Shown here one piece after another: positions 15,950 to 24,447 of a stretch of DNA of 38,388 nt. This stretch comes from DASQFQ01 sp039934455 (GTDB taxonomy: Bacteria > Actinomycetota > Thermoleophilia > Solirubrobacterales > Solirubrobacteraceae): positions 1 to 38,388 of the forward strand of contig JBDTMF010000012.1 of NCBI GenBank assembly GCA_039934455.1, read 5' to 3'. Below the pieces are notes generated by a model. The model did no database searches. It saw only the letters and a list, made by a program, of their open reading frames with translations, and had not been told where the DNA came from. A program made the translations under genes and the position numbers. Positions within the stretch are counted from its first letter, which is position 1; each line of letters begins with the position of its first letter.

Positions 15950-16842
15950 CCCTTGAGGCCCGTGTTCGAGATGCCCTGGACGATCTGGCGCTGGAAGAAC
16001 AGGAACGCGATCAGCAGCGGCAGCGCCCCGAGGATCGCCGGGGCCATGACCTGCGCGTACTGCGCGCCGTAGAAGCTGTTGACCGTCGAGAGGCCGACCG
16101 GGATCGTCTGCAGCGACCGCGCGGTCGTGACCACGAACGGCCAGATGAAGTTGTTCCACGACAGCACGAAGGTGAAGATCCCGACGGCGGCGGTCGCGGG
16201 CCGCGCGAGCGGCATCCAGATCCGCCAGTAGATCCTCCACGGGCCCGCGCCGTCGACGAGCGCGCTGTCCTCCAGCTCGTCGGGGATGCCGTCGACGAAG
16301 CGCTTGTAGACCAGCACCGCGATCGGCGAGGCGACCTGCGGCAGGATGATGGCCCAGTAGGTGTCGACCAGCCCGAAGGTGTCCATCTCCTCGCACAGCG
16401 GGACGATCAGGGCCTGGAAGGGCACGATCAGCCCCGCCGCGATGAGCGCGAAGAGCGCGCCGCGGCCGCGGAAGCGCACGCGCGAGAAGGCGAACGCGGC
16501 CATCGACGAGAGCAGGATCGTCAGCGCCGTCACCACGACCGACACGAGCGCCGAGTTGAAGTACCAGCGGAAGATCTCGCCGCGGTCGAGGATCTTGTTG
16601 TACGCGCCCAGCGTCACCGTCGACCCGGTCCAGCTCACCGGCACCTTCGTCGTCTCGGGGTCGGGCTTGAGCGAGGTGGCGATCGCCCACGCGAAGGGGA
16701 TCAGCCAGATGATCGCCGCGACGACGAGGACGGCGACGACCAGCGTCCCGCCGGGGCGGAACCGGCGGCGGCGGCCGGTGACGACGACCGCGGCTTGGCG
16801 CTCCTGTGGCCGCGCGCGCACGGGTTCGGCTCGAGCGGCCAT
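15946..16842 (-). CDS. Carbohydrate ABC transporter permease (MalG type)
   Basis: 298 residues from ATG 16842, which shares one base with the stop of the preceding permease remnant (TGATG). Six membrane helices are visible, starting with GTLVVAVLVVAAIIWLIPFA. The EAA loop that docks on the ATPase is intact: LEDSALVDGAGPWRIYWRI followed by WMPLARPA. The C-terminus GISNTGLKG is typical of MalG/CUT1 permeases. It would pair with a MalF-type partner to import an arabinose-containing oligosaccharide, but that partner gene is broken. No ATPase gene is in the operon, as usual where a shared MsiK-like ATPase serves many sugar importers. Confidence 0.9.
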   Translation of the reverse strand: MAARAEPVRARPQERQAAVVVTGRRRRFRPGGTLVVAVLVVAAIIWLIPFAWAIATSLKPDPETTKVPVSWTGSTVTLGAYNKILDRGEIFRWYFNSALVSVVVTALTILLSSMAAFAFSRVRFRGRGALFALIAAGLIVPFQALIVPLCEEMDTFGLVDTYWAIILPQVASPIAVLVYKRFVDGIPDELEDSALVDGAGPWRIYWRIWMPLARPATAAVGIFTFVLSWNNFIWPFVVTTARSLQTIPVGLSTVNSFYGAQYAQVMAPAILGALPLLIAFLFFQRQIVQGISNTGLKG

Positions 16843-17280
16843 CAGGGGGTCCCCCTTTGTAGACGGCGGACGCCGGCGAACAACAGCACCGACACCGCCA
16901 CGATGAGCAGGAAGAAGACGATCGACAGGGCCGAGGCGTAGCCCGTCCGATCCTGGGTGAAGCCGGTCTCGTAGATGTACTCGATCGCCGGCCGGGTCGA
17001 GAAGTTCGGCCCGCCCTGGAGCAGCAGGTAGATCTGGTCGAACAGCTCCCCGTAGTTGCCGAGGCCGCGGAACGTCGAGGCGCCTCCCGCCAAGCTGTCG
17101 GAGAAGAGGCTCTTCTACGCCGCCGAGATCACCGGCCACAGCAGGAAGAGGAAGTAGAGGACGAAGAACGGCGTCGTCAGCAGCCAGCCGGAGCGGCCAC
17201 GCTTGTCGCCCTTGGGCGCGGCCCCCCCGGACGCGCTGGTCGAGTGCGGCGGTGGGCAGCGATGACTGTCGGGTGGCCAT
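16842..17280 (-). pseudogene. MalF-type sugar permease pseudogene (frameshift, amber stop, internal deletion)
   Basis: An ATG at 17280, two bases after the binding-protein stop, begins a permease N-terminus. Reading must shift frame at a run of seven G (minus strand, about 17222-17228) to reach SGWLLTTPFFVLYFLF and LLWPVISAA. Then TAG (17117-17115) stands where relatives have a sense codon before KSLFSDSLAGG. After FRGLGNYGELF the sequence jumps straight to FDQIYLLLQGGPNFST, the start of the C-terminal quarter. Helices 2-4 and the EAA loop, roughly 150 or more residues, are therefore missing. A shared TTCGA at the joint would fit a microhomology deletion. No functional permease can be made. 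Confidence 0.85.
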
Positions 17281-17282
17281 GG

Positions 17283-18592
17283 TCAGACCGGGCTGGGCTT
17301 GTCGAGGAACGTCTGCATCGCCGAGCGGAACTGGTTGAGGCCGGCCTTCGGCTTCGATCCCCCCGTCACCACGCCGAGGAAGGCGCCCCAGGCCTCGTTC
17401 TCGAGGTCGGAGCCCGACCCGGAGAACCATACGAGCGGGTCGACGATGGTGCTCTGCGCCGCCGCGGCGTAGTGCGACTGCGGCGCGAGCTTGCGGTACT
17501 TGGCGCTCTCGAGCACGGGCCGCCAGGCGGGCACGTGCCCTCCCTCCGACCAGGTGAACGAGGACGTGAGCATGCCGGCGACGAACGCCAGCGCCGCATC
17601 CAGCTTCTCCGGCGAGCGGTTGCTGGACACTGGGATCACGAACGCGTGCGAGTCGGCCTGGGAGACCTGCCTGCCGAGCATGTTCGGCACGGGCGTCATG
17701 TCGAACTTCATCTTGGCCGCCTGAAAGCTCGTGACCTCCCACTCGCCCTGGAGCATGCTCCCGGTGGTCGCGTTCTGGAAGTTGGCGATCGAGGCCGGGT
17801 AGTCGAACGTCGTCGGCATCACCTTGCGGTCCGCGCCGAGCTTCTGCATGAACTCGAGCGCGCGCTCGGCCTTGTCGTTCTCGATCGTCAGGTGCTCGCC
17901 GTCCGGCGAGAAGATCGGGCCGCCGCTCTGCTGCCCGTAGAGCGTGAGGAAGAGCCGCCACAGGCTGACGCCGCGGATCTCGGTGACGACGCCCCACTGG
18001 CCCGACGCCTTCTTGAGCGCGCTGAACGCGTCGAGGACTCCTTCTCCCCGTTCAGCGGACGCAGCCTCCCGTCCTCGCCGAGGAGGTCGGCCTTCTTGGC
18101 CAGCGTGGTGTTGTAGTAGAGGACGAAGGGATGGGTGTCGAGCGGGATCGCGTACTGCTTGCCCTTGAACTGGCCGCGCTTCCAGACCGCCGGCTCGAAC
18201 TTGTCGGGCGTGATCCCGTGCTTGGAGAGGAGCTCGGGCGTCAGCTCCATCACGAGCCCCGCGGGCGCCAGGGACCCGAGCCGCGTGGCGTGCGAGATCG
18301 CGACATCGGGCGGCCGGCCGCCGACCGCGGCGAGCTGCAGCTGCGTGTAGTAGGGCGGGCCCCAGGTCAGCGTGACCGGCTCGACCTTGATGCCGCTGCC
18401 CGCCTTGCCGAAGGCGTCGAGCATCTGCGCCATGCGCTCGCCGTCGCCGCCCGAGAAGAGGTGCCAGAAGGAGATCGTGCGGTTGCCGCCGCCGAACGGC
18501 GGCCCGGTGGTCGCGACGACCCCCGCGGCCCCGAGGCCCAGCGCCGCGCCGCCCCCGATGAACGCTCTGCGCGTGAAAGGCTCGTCGGCCAT
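17283..18592 (-). pseudogene. Sugar ABC transporter substrate-binding protein with one frameshift
   Basis: The gene starts at ATG 18592 behind a strong ribosome site (GGAGGAGGAG) and encodes a twin-arginine-type signal (FTRRAFIGGGAALGLG), then an extracellular solute-binding family 1 domain (ISFWHLFSGGDGERMAQML, DVAISHATRLGSLA). Around 18036-18053 (AACGGGGAGAAGG on the minus strand) the frame shifts by one base. Downstream the protein resumes as GVLDAFSALKKASGQWG and continues normally to the end at 17283 (GGHVPAWRPVLESAKYRKL is a typical late motif). Full length would be about 436 residues, normal for the family. A single indel could be real or an assembly error, but the adjacent permease gene is broken in three ways, which favours real decay. 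Confidence 0.75.
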
Positions 18593-18630
18593 TGCGCTCC
18601 TCCTCCCCCGAAGTTCCTGCGAACCAACCC

Positions 18631-18646
18631 GTGTTAGCGCTCACAC
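18631..18646. promoter_or_regulatory. LacI/CcpA-type operator upstream of the arabinoside operon
   Basis: GTGTTAGCGCTCACAC is a 16-bp inverted repeat with one mismatched pair and matches the LacI-family pattern TGTNANCGNTNACA. It lies 39 bases upstream of the binding-protein start. Binding by a LacI-type arabinose-responsive repressor is inferred; no such regulator gene is adjacent. Confidence 0.65.
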
Positions 18647-18788
18647 GTACCCGGGAATCGCGACCGGTACCCAATACGCGAACTTCGTCCCGCGCCCGGC
18701 GGCAAGCGCACGGCCGGGCCCCGGCGCGCCCACTGCCGTAGCTTCCGTGGGGACAGCGCGCCGCCCAACCCCGGGAGCCCCCATAGCC

Positions 18789-19037
18789 ATGACCGATCCC
18801 GACCAGCCCGTCGAGGACAACATCGAGACGCTGATCGCGCGCGAGCACGAGCTGCGCAGCCACGCCGCGGGCCGTGGGCTGACCGAGGAGGAGCAGGCCG
18901 AGCAGCACGCGCTGGAGGTGCGCCTCGACCAGCTCTGGGACCTGCTGCGCCGCCGGCGCGCGCTGCGTGAGGCGGGCGAGGACCCCGAGCAGGCGCGCGT
19001 GCGCCCGGAGGACGTCGTCGAGCACTACGAGCAGTAG
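18789..19037 (+). CDS. DUF2630 family protein
   Basis: 82 residues, hydrophilic and helical. The sequence follows the actinobacterial DUF2630 pattern: an N-terminal IETLIAREHELRS, a central LTEEEQAEQHALEVRLDQLW, then DLLRRRRALREAGEDP and a short acidic tail. No function is established for the family. The two helices joined at the central turn suggest a small helical hairpin that may dimerise. It is transcribed alone, between the sugar operon promoter (divergent) and the convergent MFS exporter. A GAGCTCGAGCTC palindrome sits six bases after its stop. Confidence 0.9.
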   Translation: MTDPDQPVEDNIETLIAREHELRSHAAGRGLTEEEQAEQHALEVRLDQLWDLLRRRRALREAGEDPEQARVRPEDVVEHYEQ

Positions 19038-19061
19038 TCCTGGAGCTCGAGCTCAGCGGCC

Positions 19062-20675
19062 TCAGGCCGGCACGGGGACCGCGCCGCGCTCGCGGGCCGC
19101 GTCGGCCGGGGCGGCGACGAGCTGGCCGCCGGCGCAGTCGGCGGAGTTGACGCGCCGGCGCGGGCTGCGGACGAGGGCGATCCCGAGGATCCCGCCGAGA
19201 CCGACGAGCGTGGCGCTGATCGCCATGCCGGTATGGAACGCGCTGACCGACGCCGCCTCGATCGCGGCCGCGACCCGCGCACCCTCCTGCGGCGCCAGGC
19301 TCGACACGTCGGCGCGCGCCAGCGCGCGCTCCTGGGCGACCCGCACCACCGACCGCCCCGCGGGCGAGAGCCCGGCGGTATCGATGCGGTCGTGCAGCGA
19401 GCCGGCGAACAGCGCCGCGATCACCGCGCCGATGGCGGCGACCCCCAGCAGGCCGGCGGCGCGCGCGATCGCGTTGTTGATCCCCGAGGCGATGCCGGCG
19501 TGCCCCTCGTCGGCGTCGGCCAGGACCGTCGCGGTCAGCGGCGCGACGGTCGCCGACAGCCCGATCGAGAACACGAGCAGCGCCGGCAGCAGCTCGGTGG
19601 CGTAGTCGGCGTCGGCGCCCACGCGCAGCATCAGCAGCAGCCCGGAGCACGCGACCAAGGGCCCGCCGCCCATGAACAGGCGCGGGCCGTAGCGGTCGGC
19701 GAGCGCGCCCGCGCGCTTGGAGAGCACGAACATCACGGCCGTGGTCGGCAGCGTCGCCATCCCGGCCTCGAGCGCGCTGTAGCCCGCGACCTGCTGGAGG
19801 AAGAGGACGAGGTAGAAGAACAGCACCGACAGCCCGGCGTACATCGCGAACGTCTCGACGTTGCCCGCCGTGAAATTGCGGCGCTTGAACAGCTCCAGCG
19901 GCAGCATCGGGTGCGCGGTCGTCGCCTCGCGCGCGAGGAACACGGCCAGGAACACCAGGCCGGCGAGCCCCGGCAGGTACACGTCCATGCCGCCCCAGCC
20001 CGACGCGGGCTGCCGGATCAGCGCGAGCGTCGGCCCGGCGAGGCCGAGGAACGACAGCACGGCTCCGGGCCAGTCGACCGGCGGCCGTGCGCCGAGCCTG
20101 GGCCGCTGCGGCACCGCCATGAACACGATCACGAGCGTCGCCACGACGAATGGAGCGTTGATCGCGAAGATCCAGCGCCACGAGGCCGAGTCGATGAGCT
20201 GGCCGCCGACGAGCGGCCCGACGACGGTCGCGATGCCCGCCCACGCCGTCCACGAGCCGACCGCCTGGCCGCGCTGCGCGGGCGGGAAGGCGGCGACGAT
20301 CACCGCCAGCGCGCTCGGGGCCAGCAGGGCGCCGAAGACGCCCTGCGCGACCCGCCCGGCGACGACCACTTCGATGCTCTGCGCCAGCGCGCACACCATC
20401 GATGTGGCGCCGAACCCCAGCAGGCCGATCGAGAAGATCCGCCGCTCGCCGAAGACGTCGCCGAGCGAGCCGCCGACGAGGATCAGCGACGCGAGCGCGA
20501 GCAGGTAGCCGTTGGAGATCCACTGCTGCCCCGCGAGCCCGCCGCCGAGGTCCTTCTCGATCGCGGGCAGCGCGACGTTGACGACCGTCGAGTCGAGCCC
20601 GACCACGAACGAGCCCATGATCGCGGCCAGGAGGCTCAGGCGCTGGGTGCGATCCACCGCCCGCACGCTACCCAT
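19062..20675 (-). CDS. MFS transporter, DHA2 (EmrB/QacA) drug-efflux family
   Basis: 537 residues with about 14 predicted membrane helices. Helix 1 carries the DHA2 signature GLDSTVVNVALPAIEKDLG, followed by WISNGYLLALASLILVGGSL and GDVFGERRIFSIGLLGF, the motif A loop. A late segment VAPLTATVLADADEGHAGIA and ASGINNAIARAAGLLGVA is typical of the QacA/EmrB group. It would export hydrophobic or cationic compounds by proton antiport. The ATG at 20675 directly follows a strong hairpin (20680-20708); a GTG at 20657 (VDRTQRLS) is a reasonable alternative start. No regulator is adjacent, so the substrate cannot be guessed. Confidence 0.9.
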   Translation of the reverse strand: MGSVRAVDRTQRLSLLAAIMGSFVVGLDSTVVNVALPAIEKDLGGGLAGQQWISNGYLLALASLILVGGSLGDVFGERRIFSIGLLGFGATSMVCALAQSIEVVVAGRVAQGVFGALLAPSALAVIVAAFPPAQRGQAVGSWTAWAGIATVVGPLVGGQLIDSASWRWIFAINAPFVVATLVIVFMAVPQRPRLGARPPVDWPGAVLSFLGLAGPTLALIRQPASGWGGMDVYLPGLAGLVFLAVFLAREATTAHPMLPLELFKRRNFTAGNVETFAMYAGLSVLFFYLVLFLQQVAGYSALEAGMATLPTTAVMFVLSKRAGALADRYGPRLFMGGGPLVACSGLLLMLRVGADADYATELLPALLVFSIGLSATVAPLTATVLADADEGHAGIASGINNAIARAAGLLGVAAIGAVIAALFAGSLHDRIDTAGLSPAGRSVVRVAQERALARADVSSLAPQEGARVAAAIEAASVSAFHTGMAISATLVGLGGILGIALVRSPRRRVNSADCAGGQLVAAPADAARERGAVPVPA

Positions 20676-20679
20676 CGCG

Positions 20680-20708
20680 CGAGCGCCCCCGCGATGCGGG
20701 GGCGCTCG
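20680..20708 (-). terminator. Intrinsic-type hairpin after the desaturase gene
   Basis: CGAGCGCCCCCGC and GCGGGGGCGCTCG make a perfect 13-bp stem with a GAT loop, starting 20 bases after the desaturase stop on the same strand. No U-tract follows. It separates the desaturase from the MFS gene, whose start codon lies five bases beyond. Confidence 0.65.
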
Positions 20709-20728
20709 GGACGGTACGGATGCTCCCG

Positions 20729-21709
20729 TTAGGAGCGGTCGCCGGCGCCCACGAGCTCGCGCTCCTGGGTCGCGGGCTCCGGGCCGGCGGCCGGCGCGGG
20801 CGCGGGCGCGTGGTCGATCCGCTCGGCCGCGAGCTGCTCGGGCTTGGGCTGCTTGACGTCCCAGGCCCAGCCGAGGCGCGCGAACAGCTTGATCAGCGCG
20901 TAGGAGGGATCGAACTGGCGACCCTGGAGACCGTGGCGCGCCGACGTCGGGAAGGCGTGGTGGGAGTGATGCCAGCCCTCACCGAGCGACACGAGCGCGA
21001 CGGCCCAGTTGTTGCGGCTCTCGTCGTCGGTCTCGAACGGCCGCTTGCCATACATGTGGCAGATCGAGTTCACGCTCCACGTGGCGTGGTGCAGCAGGAA
21101 CACGCGCACAAGGCCGGCCCACACGAACGCGGTCAACGCCGCGACGGGCTCGAAGCCGGAGAGGATGTAGCCGGCGAGCGCCGGGATCACGAGGCCGAGC
21201 ACGGCCCAGACCGGGAACAGCGAGTCGATCTTGCGCATCATCGGGTCCTTGCGCAGATCGGGCGCGAAGCGGCGCGCGGAGGAGCGCTCGCCGTCGAACA
21301 GCCAGCCCATGTGCGAGTGCCAGAGGCCGCTCAGCACGCCGCGCCAGCCGGGGGCGCCATGGGTGTGGGGGCTGTGCGGATCGCCCTCCTCGTCGGTGAA
21401 GGTGTGGTGCTTGCGGTGGTCGGCGACCCAGTGGATGACCGCGCCCTGGACCGACATCGAGCCCAGGATCGCCAGCGTCGCGCGCAGCCAGGGCTTGGCC
21501 TCGAAGGAGCGGTGCGTGAAGAGGCGGTGGAAGCCGATCGTGACGCCGAAGCCAACGAGCGCATAGCTGACGGCGAGGATCGCCAGGTCGAGGCCGGTCA
21601 CCGCACCGCCCCACAGGAGCCAGAGGGCAACGAGGAAGCCGAGGAAGGGCAGCACGACGGCCACCACGGTGATCTGGCGCTCGAGTCGCGCCATGCGAAG
21701 AGTTGTCAT
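20729..21709 (-). CDS. Acyl-CoA / fatty-acid desaturase (delta-9 type)
   Basis: 326 residues. It has the three histidine boxes of membrane di-iron desaturases: HRLFTH (61-66), HRKHH (98-102) and HHSHH (247-251). Flanking motifs are also standard: GVTIGFHRLFTHRSF, HWVADHRKHHTFTDEEGDPH and SLGEGWHHSHHAFPTSARHG. Four membrane helices surround the boxes. It introduces a double bond into saturated acyl chains, adjusting membrane fluidity. The ATG at 21709 has no obvious Shine-Dalgarno; ATG 21694 is an alternative. The 174 bases upstream hold no gene; an imperfect TAGC-N5-GCTA inverted repeat at about 21777-21789 is the only regulatory-looking element there. A strong hairpin follows the stop codon. 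Confidence 0.93.
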   Translation of the reverse strand: MTTLRMARLERQITVVAVVLPFLGFLVALWLLWGGAVTGLDLAILAVSYALVGFGVTIGFHRLFTHRSFEAKPWLRATLAILGSMSVQGAVIHWVADHRKHHTFTDEEGDPHSPHTHGAPGWRGVLSGLWHSHMGWLFDGERSSARRFAPDLRKDPMMRKIDSLFPVWAVLGLVIPALAGYILSGFEPVAALTAFVWAGLVRVFLLHHATWSVNSICHMYGKRPFETDDESRNNWAVALVSLGEGWHHSHHAFPTSARHGLQGRQFDPSYALIKLFARLGWAWDVKQPKPEQLAAERIDHAPAPAPAAGPEPATQERELVGAGDRS

Positions 21710-21883
21710 GGGAACAGTGTGCCGGGCGCGGGGCGCGCTCCTGCAGAGCCTTGCGACGATCGGTCACGACCCGATTTAGCATGAAGCTACAGTTTCGCTC
21801 GTCAGACACGGCGATCGCTGGCCCCGCGGTCCCTCTGGGTAGCCGCACTGGGGACCGGCTGGCGCGTTGGCACCATTCAGGTC

Positions 21884-22203
21884 ATGGTCAGAACCGTCCC
21901 CGTCGTCGACGACCACGCGGGATTCAGAGAGCTCGCACGCGCGCTGCTCGAGGAGGGTGGCGACTCGGTCGTGGGCGAGGCGACCGCCGGCGTGACCGCG
22001 CTCGCCGCGTGCCGCCGGCTGCGCCCCGACGCCGTGCTGCTCGACGTGCACCTCCCCGACATATCGAGGAGCGCTACGCCGTCGTCCTGATCGGCGACTG
22101 CGCGGAGGGCGTCGGCTACCTGCTCAAGGACCGCGTCGGCGATCTCGACGCCTTCGCGGGCGCCGTTCGCCGTGTCGGCGAGGGCGGATCGGTGCTCGAC
22201 CCC
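21884..22203 (+). pseudogene. Response-regulator remnants (two fused fragments)
   Basis: From ATG 21884 the frame encodes the start of a receiver domain (VDDHAGFRELARALLEEGG, then LRPDAVLLDVHLPD with the phosphoacceptor Asp). The match stops after DI at about 22063. In another frame the next stretch reads RYAVVLIGDCAEGVGYLLKD, then RVGDLDAFAGAVRRVGEGGS and VLDP. That is the second half of a NarL/LuxR-type receiver, seemingly of a different subfamily. The helix-turn-helix output domain is absent. Two deletions at least are needed to explain this, possibly joining two neighbouring regulator genes. Nothing functional can be made beyond a truncated receiver of about 68 residues. Confidence 0.75.
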
Positions 22204-22204
22204 C

Positions 22205-22626
22205 TTCGGGCTGCCCGCCGACGCGGAGGAGCGCATCACCGGCTTCGCCCAGCTGATGACCGACGCCCAACGTCGTGATCGACCTCCAACTCGCCCAGAA
22301 GCGCTGGCACGAACACCCCGAGCGCGCCCACGGCCTCGGCGACGACGCGCTCGAGCATGCCCAGGCCGCGATCGACGACCTGCGCGCCCTCGCGACCGGG
22401 ATCCATCCCGCGTGCTCACCGACCGCGGGCTCACCGCCGCGCTCGAGACCCTGGCGAGCAGCTCGAGGTCGAGGTCCGCGACGACGGCATCGGCCGGGCC
22501 GACGCCTCGGCCGGGTCGGGCCTGCGCGGCCTCGCCGACCGCGTCAGCGCCATGCACGGGCGCCTGCGGGTCTGCAGCCCGCCCGGGCGCGGCACGCGCG
22601 TGCACGCGCAAATCAGGCTGCGCTGA
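22205..22626 (+). pseudogene. Sensor histidine kinase remnants (four fragments)
   Basis: Fragments of a LiaS/NarX-type kinase follow one another in order but in changing frames. First is the end of a GAF domain (DAEERITGFAQLMTDA, about 22220-22270). Next is part of the HisKA_3 dimerisation helix (VIDLQLAQKRW and HAQAAIDDLRALATGIHPA, about 22273-22412). A sliver LTDRGLTAALETLASS (about 22412-22458) follows. Last is the C-terminal half of the ATPase domain (EVEVRDDGIGRADASAGSG, LRGLADRVSAMHGRLRV, GTRVHAQIRLR) ending at TGA 22624-22626. The phosphorylated His and the N box are lost. Domain order is kept, so several internal deletions within one original gene are the simplest history. Confidence 0.75.
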
Positions 22627-22664
22627 CCGCGGCCTTGCGCGCCGTCCCGCTCCACGGGCCCGAT

Positions 22665-23112
22665 TCAGCGCGCCGACACGACGGGAACGGCCGCGAAGGC
22701 GGGCAGCACGGCGTCGACGACGCGCTCGGCGAGACCCGCGTCGAGCGCGCCGCCGCTGAGCATCAGGCGGTAGTAGAGAGGCCCGAACAGCAGCTCGTGG
22801 ATCAGCTCACGGTCGGTGTCGGGCCGCAGGTCGCCGCGCTCGATCCCGCGGTCGACGAGGCGGTGCACCTCAGCGACGCGCGTCGCGACCACCTCTTCGC
22901 GGAAGCGGCGCGCGAGCTCGGGGTCCGCGGCGAGGTCGGAGACGAGCCCCTGCATCACGCGCCCCATCAGCGTCGAGCCGAGGATCCGCACCGCGGCGCC
23001 CACGAACACGACGAGCTCGTCGCGCGTGTCGTCGAGGTCAGGGGTCGCGACGAACTGCTCGACCATGTCGATCAGCACCGCGAAGGCCAGCTCGTCCTTG
23101 GAGCGCCAGCGA
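22665..23112 (-). pseudogene. TetR-family regulator lacking its DNA-binding domain
   Basis: The minus-strand frame ending at 22665 carries the C-terminal domain of a TetR regulator. It begins with RWRSKDELAFAVLIDMV, the last turn of the helix-turn-helix and helix 4 of relatives, and runs on through RDELVVFVGAAVRIL, EVHRLVDRGIERGDLRPDT and ELLFGPLYYRLMLSGG. About 50 residues before RW, the DNA-binding part, are gone. The frame upstream of RW instead reads antisense to the tail of another coding remnant (23113-23243), marking a deletion joint near 23112. A short internally started protein is possible but could not bind DNA. Confidence 0.75.
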
Positions 23113-23243
23113 TCGTCAGCACCATCCTCACCGCCCTGAAGCAGGAATGGACCCAGGACGACGTCCACTTCCACGCTCACACCGGGCGGCCGTACCCCTG
23201 CTACGACCTTCATTGCACGAACCCTCGCCTCGACGCGGGCTAG
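23113..23243 (+). pseudogene. C-terminal tail of an unidentified small protein
   Basis: In the plus strand the segment ending at TAG 23241-23243 encodes TILTALKQEWTQDDVHFHAH and TGRPYPCYDLHCTNPRLDAG. Its composition (His, Cys, aromatic residues, CYDLHC) is unlike the alanine/arginine-rich shadow frames around it. It looks like the genuine end of a coding sequence. No start codon is available in frame because the frame runs into the truncated TetR gene. I do not recognise the family. Confidence 0.4.
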
Positions 23244-23379
23244 TTATACGAGTCATCTCCTTACTGCTGTACGCTTCCTGAGCGGTTGGACGTCCGCCGC
23301 GGGAGTACTCTCAGTCAGGACGCCAAAAAGGGGAGTGCCGCTGAGCTCGCGCGGTCGGCACGACCAGAAAAGGGCTCTC

Positions 23380-24447
23380 ATGATCTCCAGCGACGGTGCC
23401 GGCCCCTCCAGGGATGGAGGCAGGTCCGGTCAGGACGAAGCGCCCGCGGACGCGCTCCTCGAGCAGACGCTCTTGGACTCCGACCAGACGATGGCCGACA
23501 GCGACCGGGCCCGGTCCGAAAGCGACCAGGCCCGATCCGACAGGGACCAGGACAGCGCTGATCAGGACCAGCAGGCGTCAGACCGCGACCAGGCGACCGC
23601 GGACCGCGAGCAGGAAGGCGCGCACCCGGGACCCGCAGACGCTTACAGAGCCGCGCGCGAAGAGCGCCGCCGGGCAACCGACCAGCGGCTCGCGACGGCG
23701 ACAGAGCGTGCGCGGACGACCGCCGATCGGCTCAGCGCCGCGCACGAGCGCGACCTCATGGCGCGCACCCGCGACCGCGCGGCGCTGGACCGCGACCACG
23801 CTGCCGAGTCCCTCGAGGCCGCCGGCCACGCGGCCGGGGCGAAGGAGTCCGCGGAGCAACGCCTGGCGGCGCTGCGCGCTCGCGTCGCCCACGACCGCAC
23901 GCGCGCGGCGGCGGACCGCGCAGCGGCAGCCGCCGATCGTGCCGCGGCGGCCGACGATCGCGCGCGCGCCGCGATCGAGCTCCGCCATGCCTACCACGAC
24001 GATCTCACCGGCGCGCTGCGGCGCGAGATGGGCGAGGTCGCGCTCCAGCAGGAGGTGGACCGCGCCCGCCGCGGCGACGGCCGGCTCGTCCTGGCCTTCG
24101 TGGACGTGGACAAGCTGAAGGCGCTCAACGATCGCGAGGGGCACCCCGCCGGGGACGCGCTGCTCAGGGCGGTCGTCGCGGCGATCCGCACCCGGCTGCG
24201 CTCGTTCGACCCCGTCGTCCGCTACGGCGGCGACGAGTTCGTCTGCGCGCTCACCGGCGCCGACCCCGCGGAGGCGGCCGCGCGCTTCGAGGACATCCAG
24301 GCGGAGCTGGCGCGCGAGCACGACGACGCCGGCATCAGCGTCGGCGTGGTCGAGATGAGGGCCGACGAGAACCTCGACGACCTGATCAGCCGCGGCGACG
24401 CCGCTCTCTACGAAGCCAAGGGCCGGGCGCGGCACTCACCGGTCCAG

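Noticed and set aside
16845..17997. Long minus-strand frame joined to the MalG permease that would give a 683-residue fusion
   Set aside because: The upstream part is out-of-frame reading of the binding protein and broken MalF; the permease proper begins at ATG 16842.
19043..19054. GAGCTCGAGCTC palindrome after the DUF2630 gene
   Set aside because: Twelve bases of GC-rich self-complementarity with no loop or tract; likely chance and not a clear terminator or operator.
23244..23379. Possible c-di-GMP riboswitch upstream of the GGDEF gene
   Set aside because: A short stem (GTGCCG/CGGCAC) is present, but I could not build the conserved GEMM core or tetraloop-receptor pattern.
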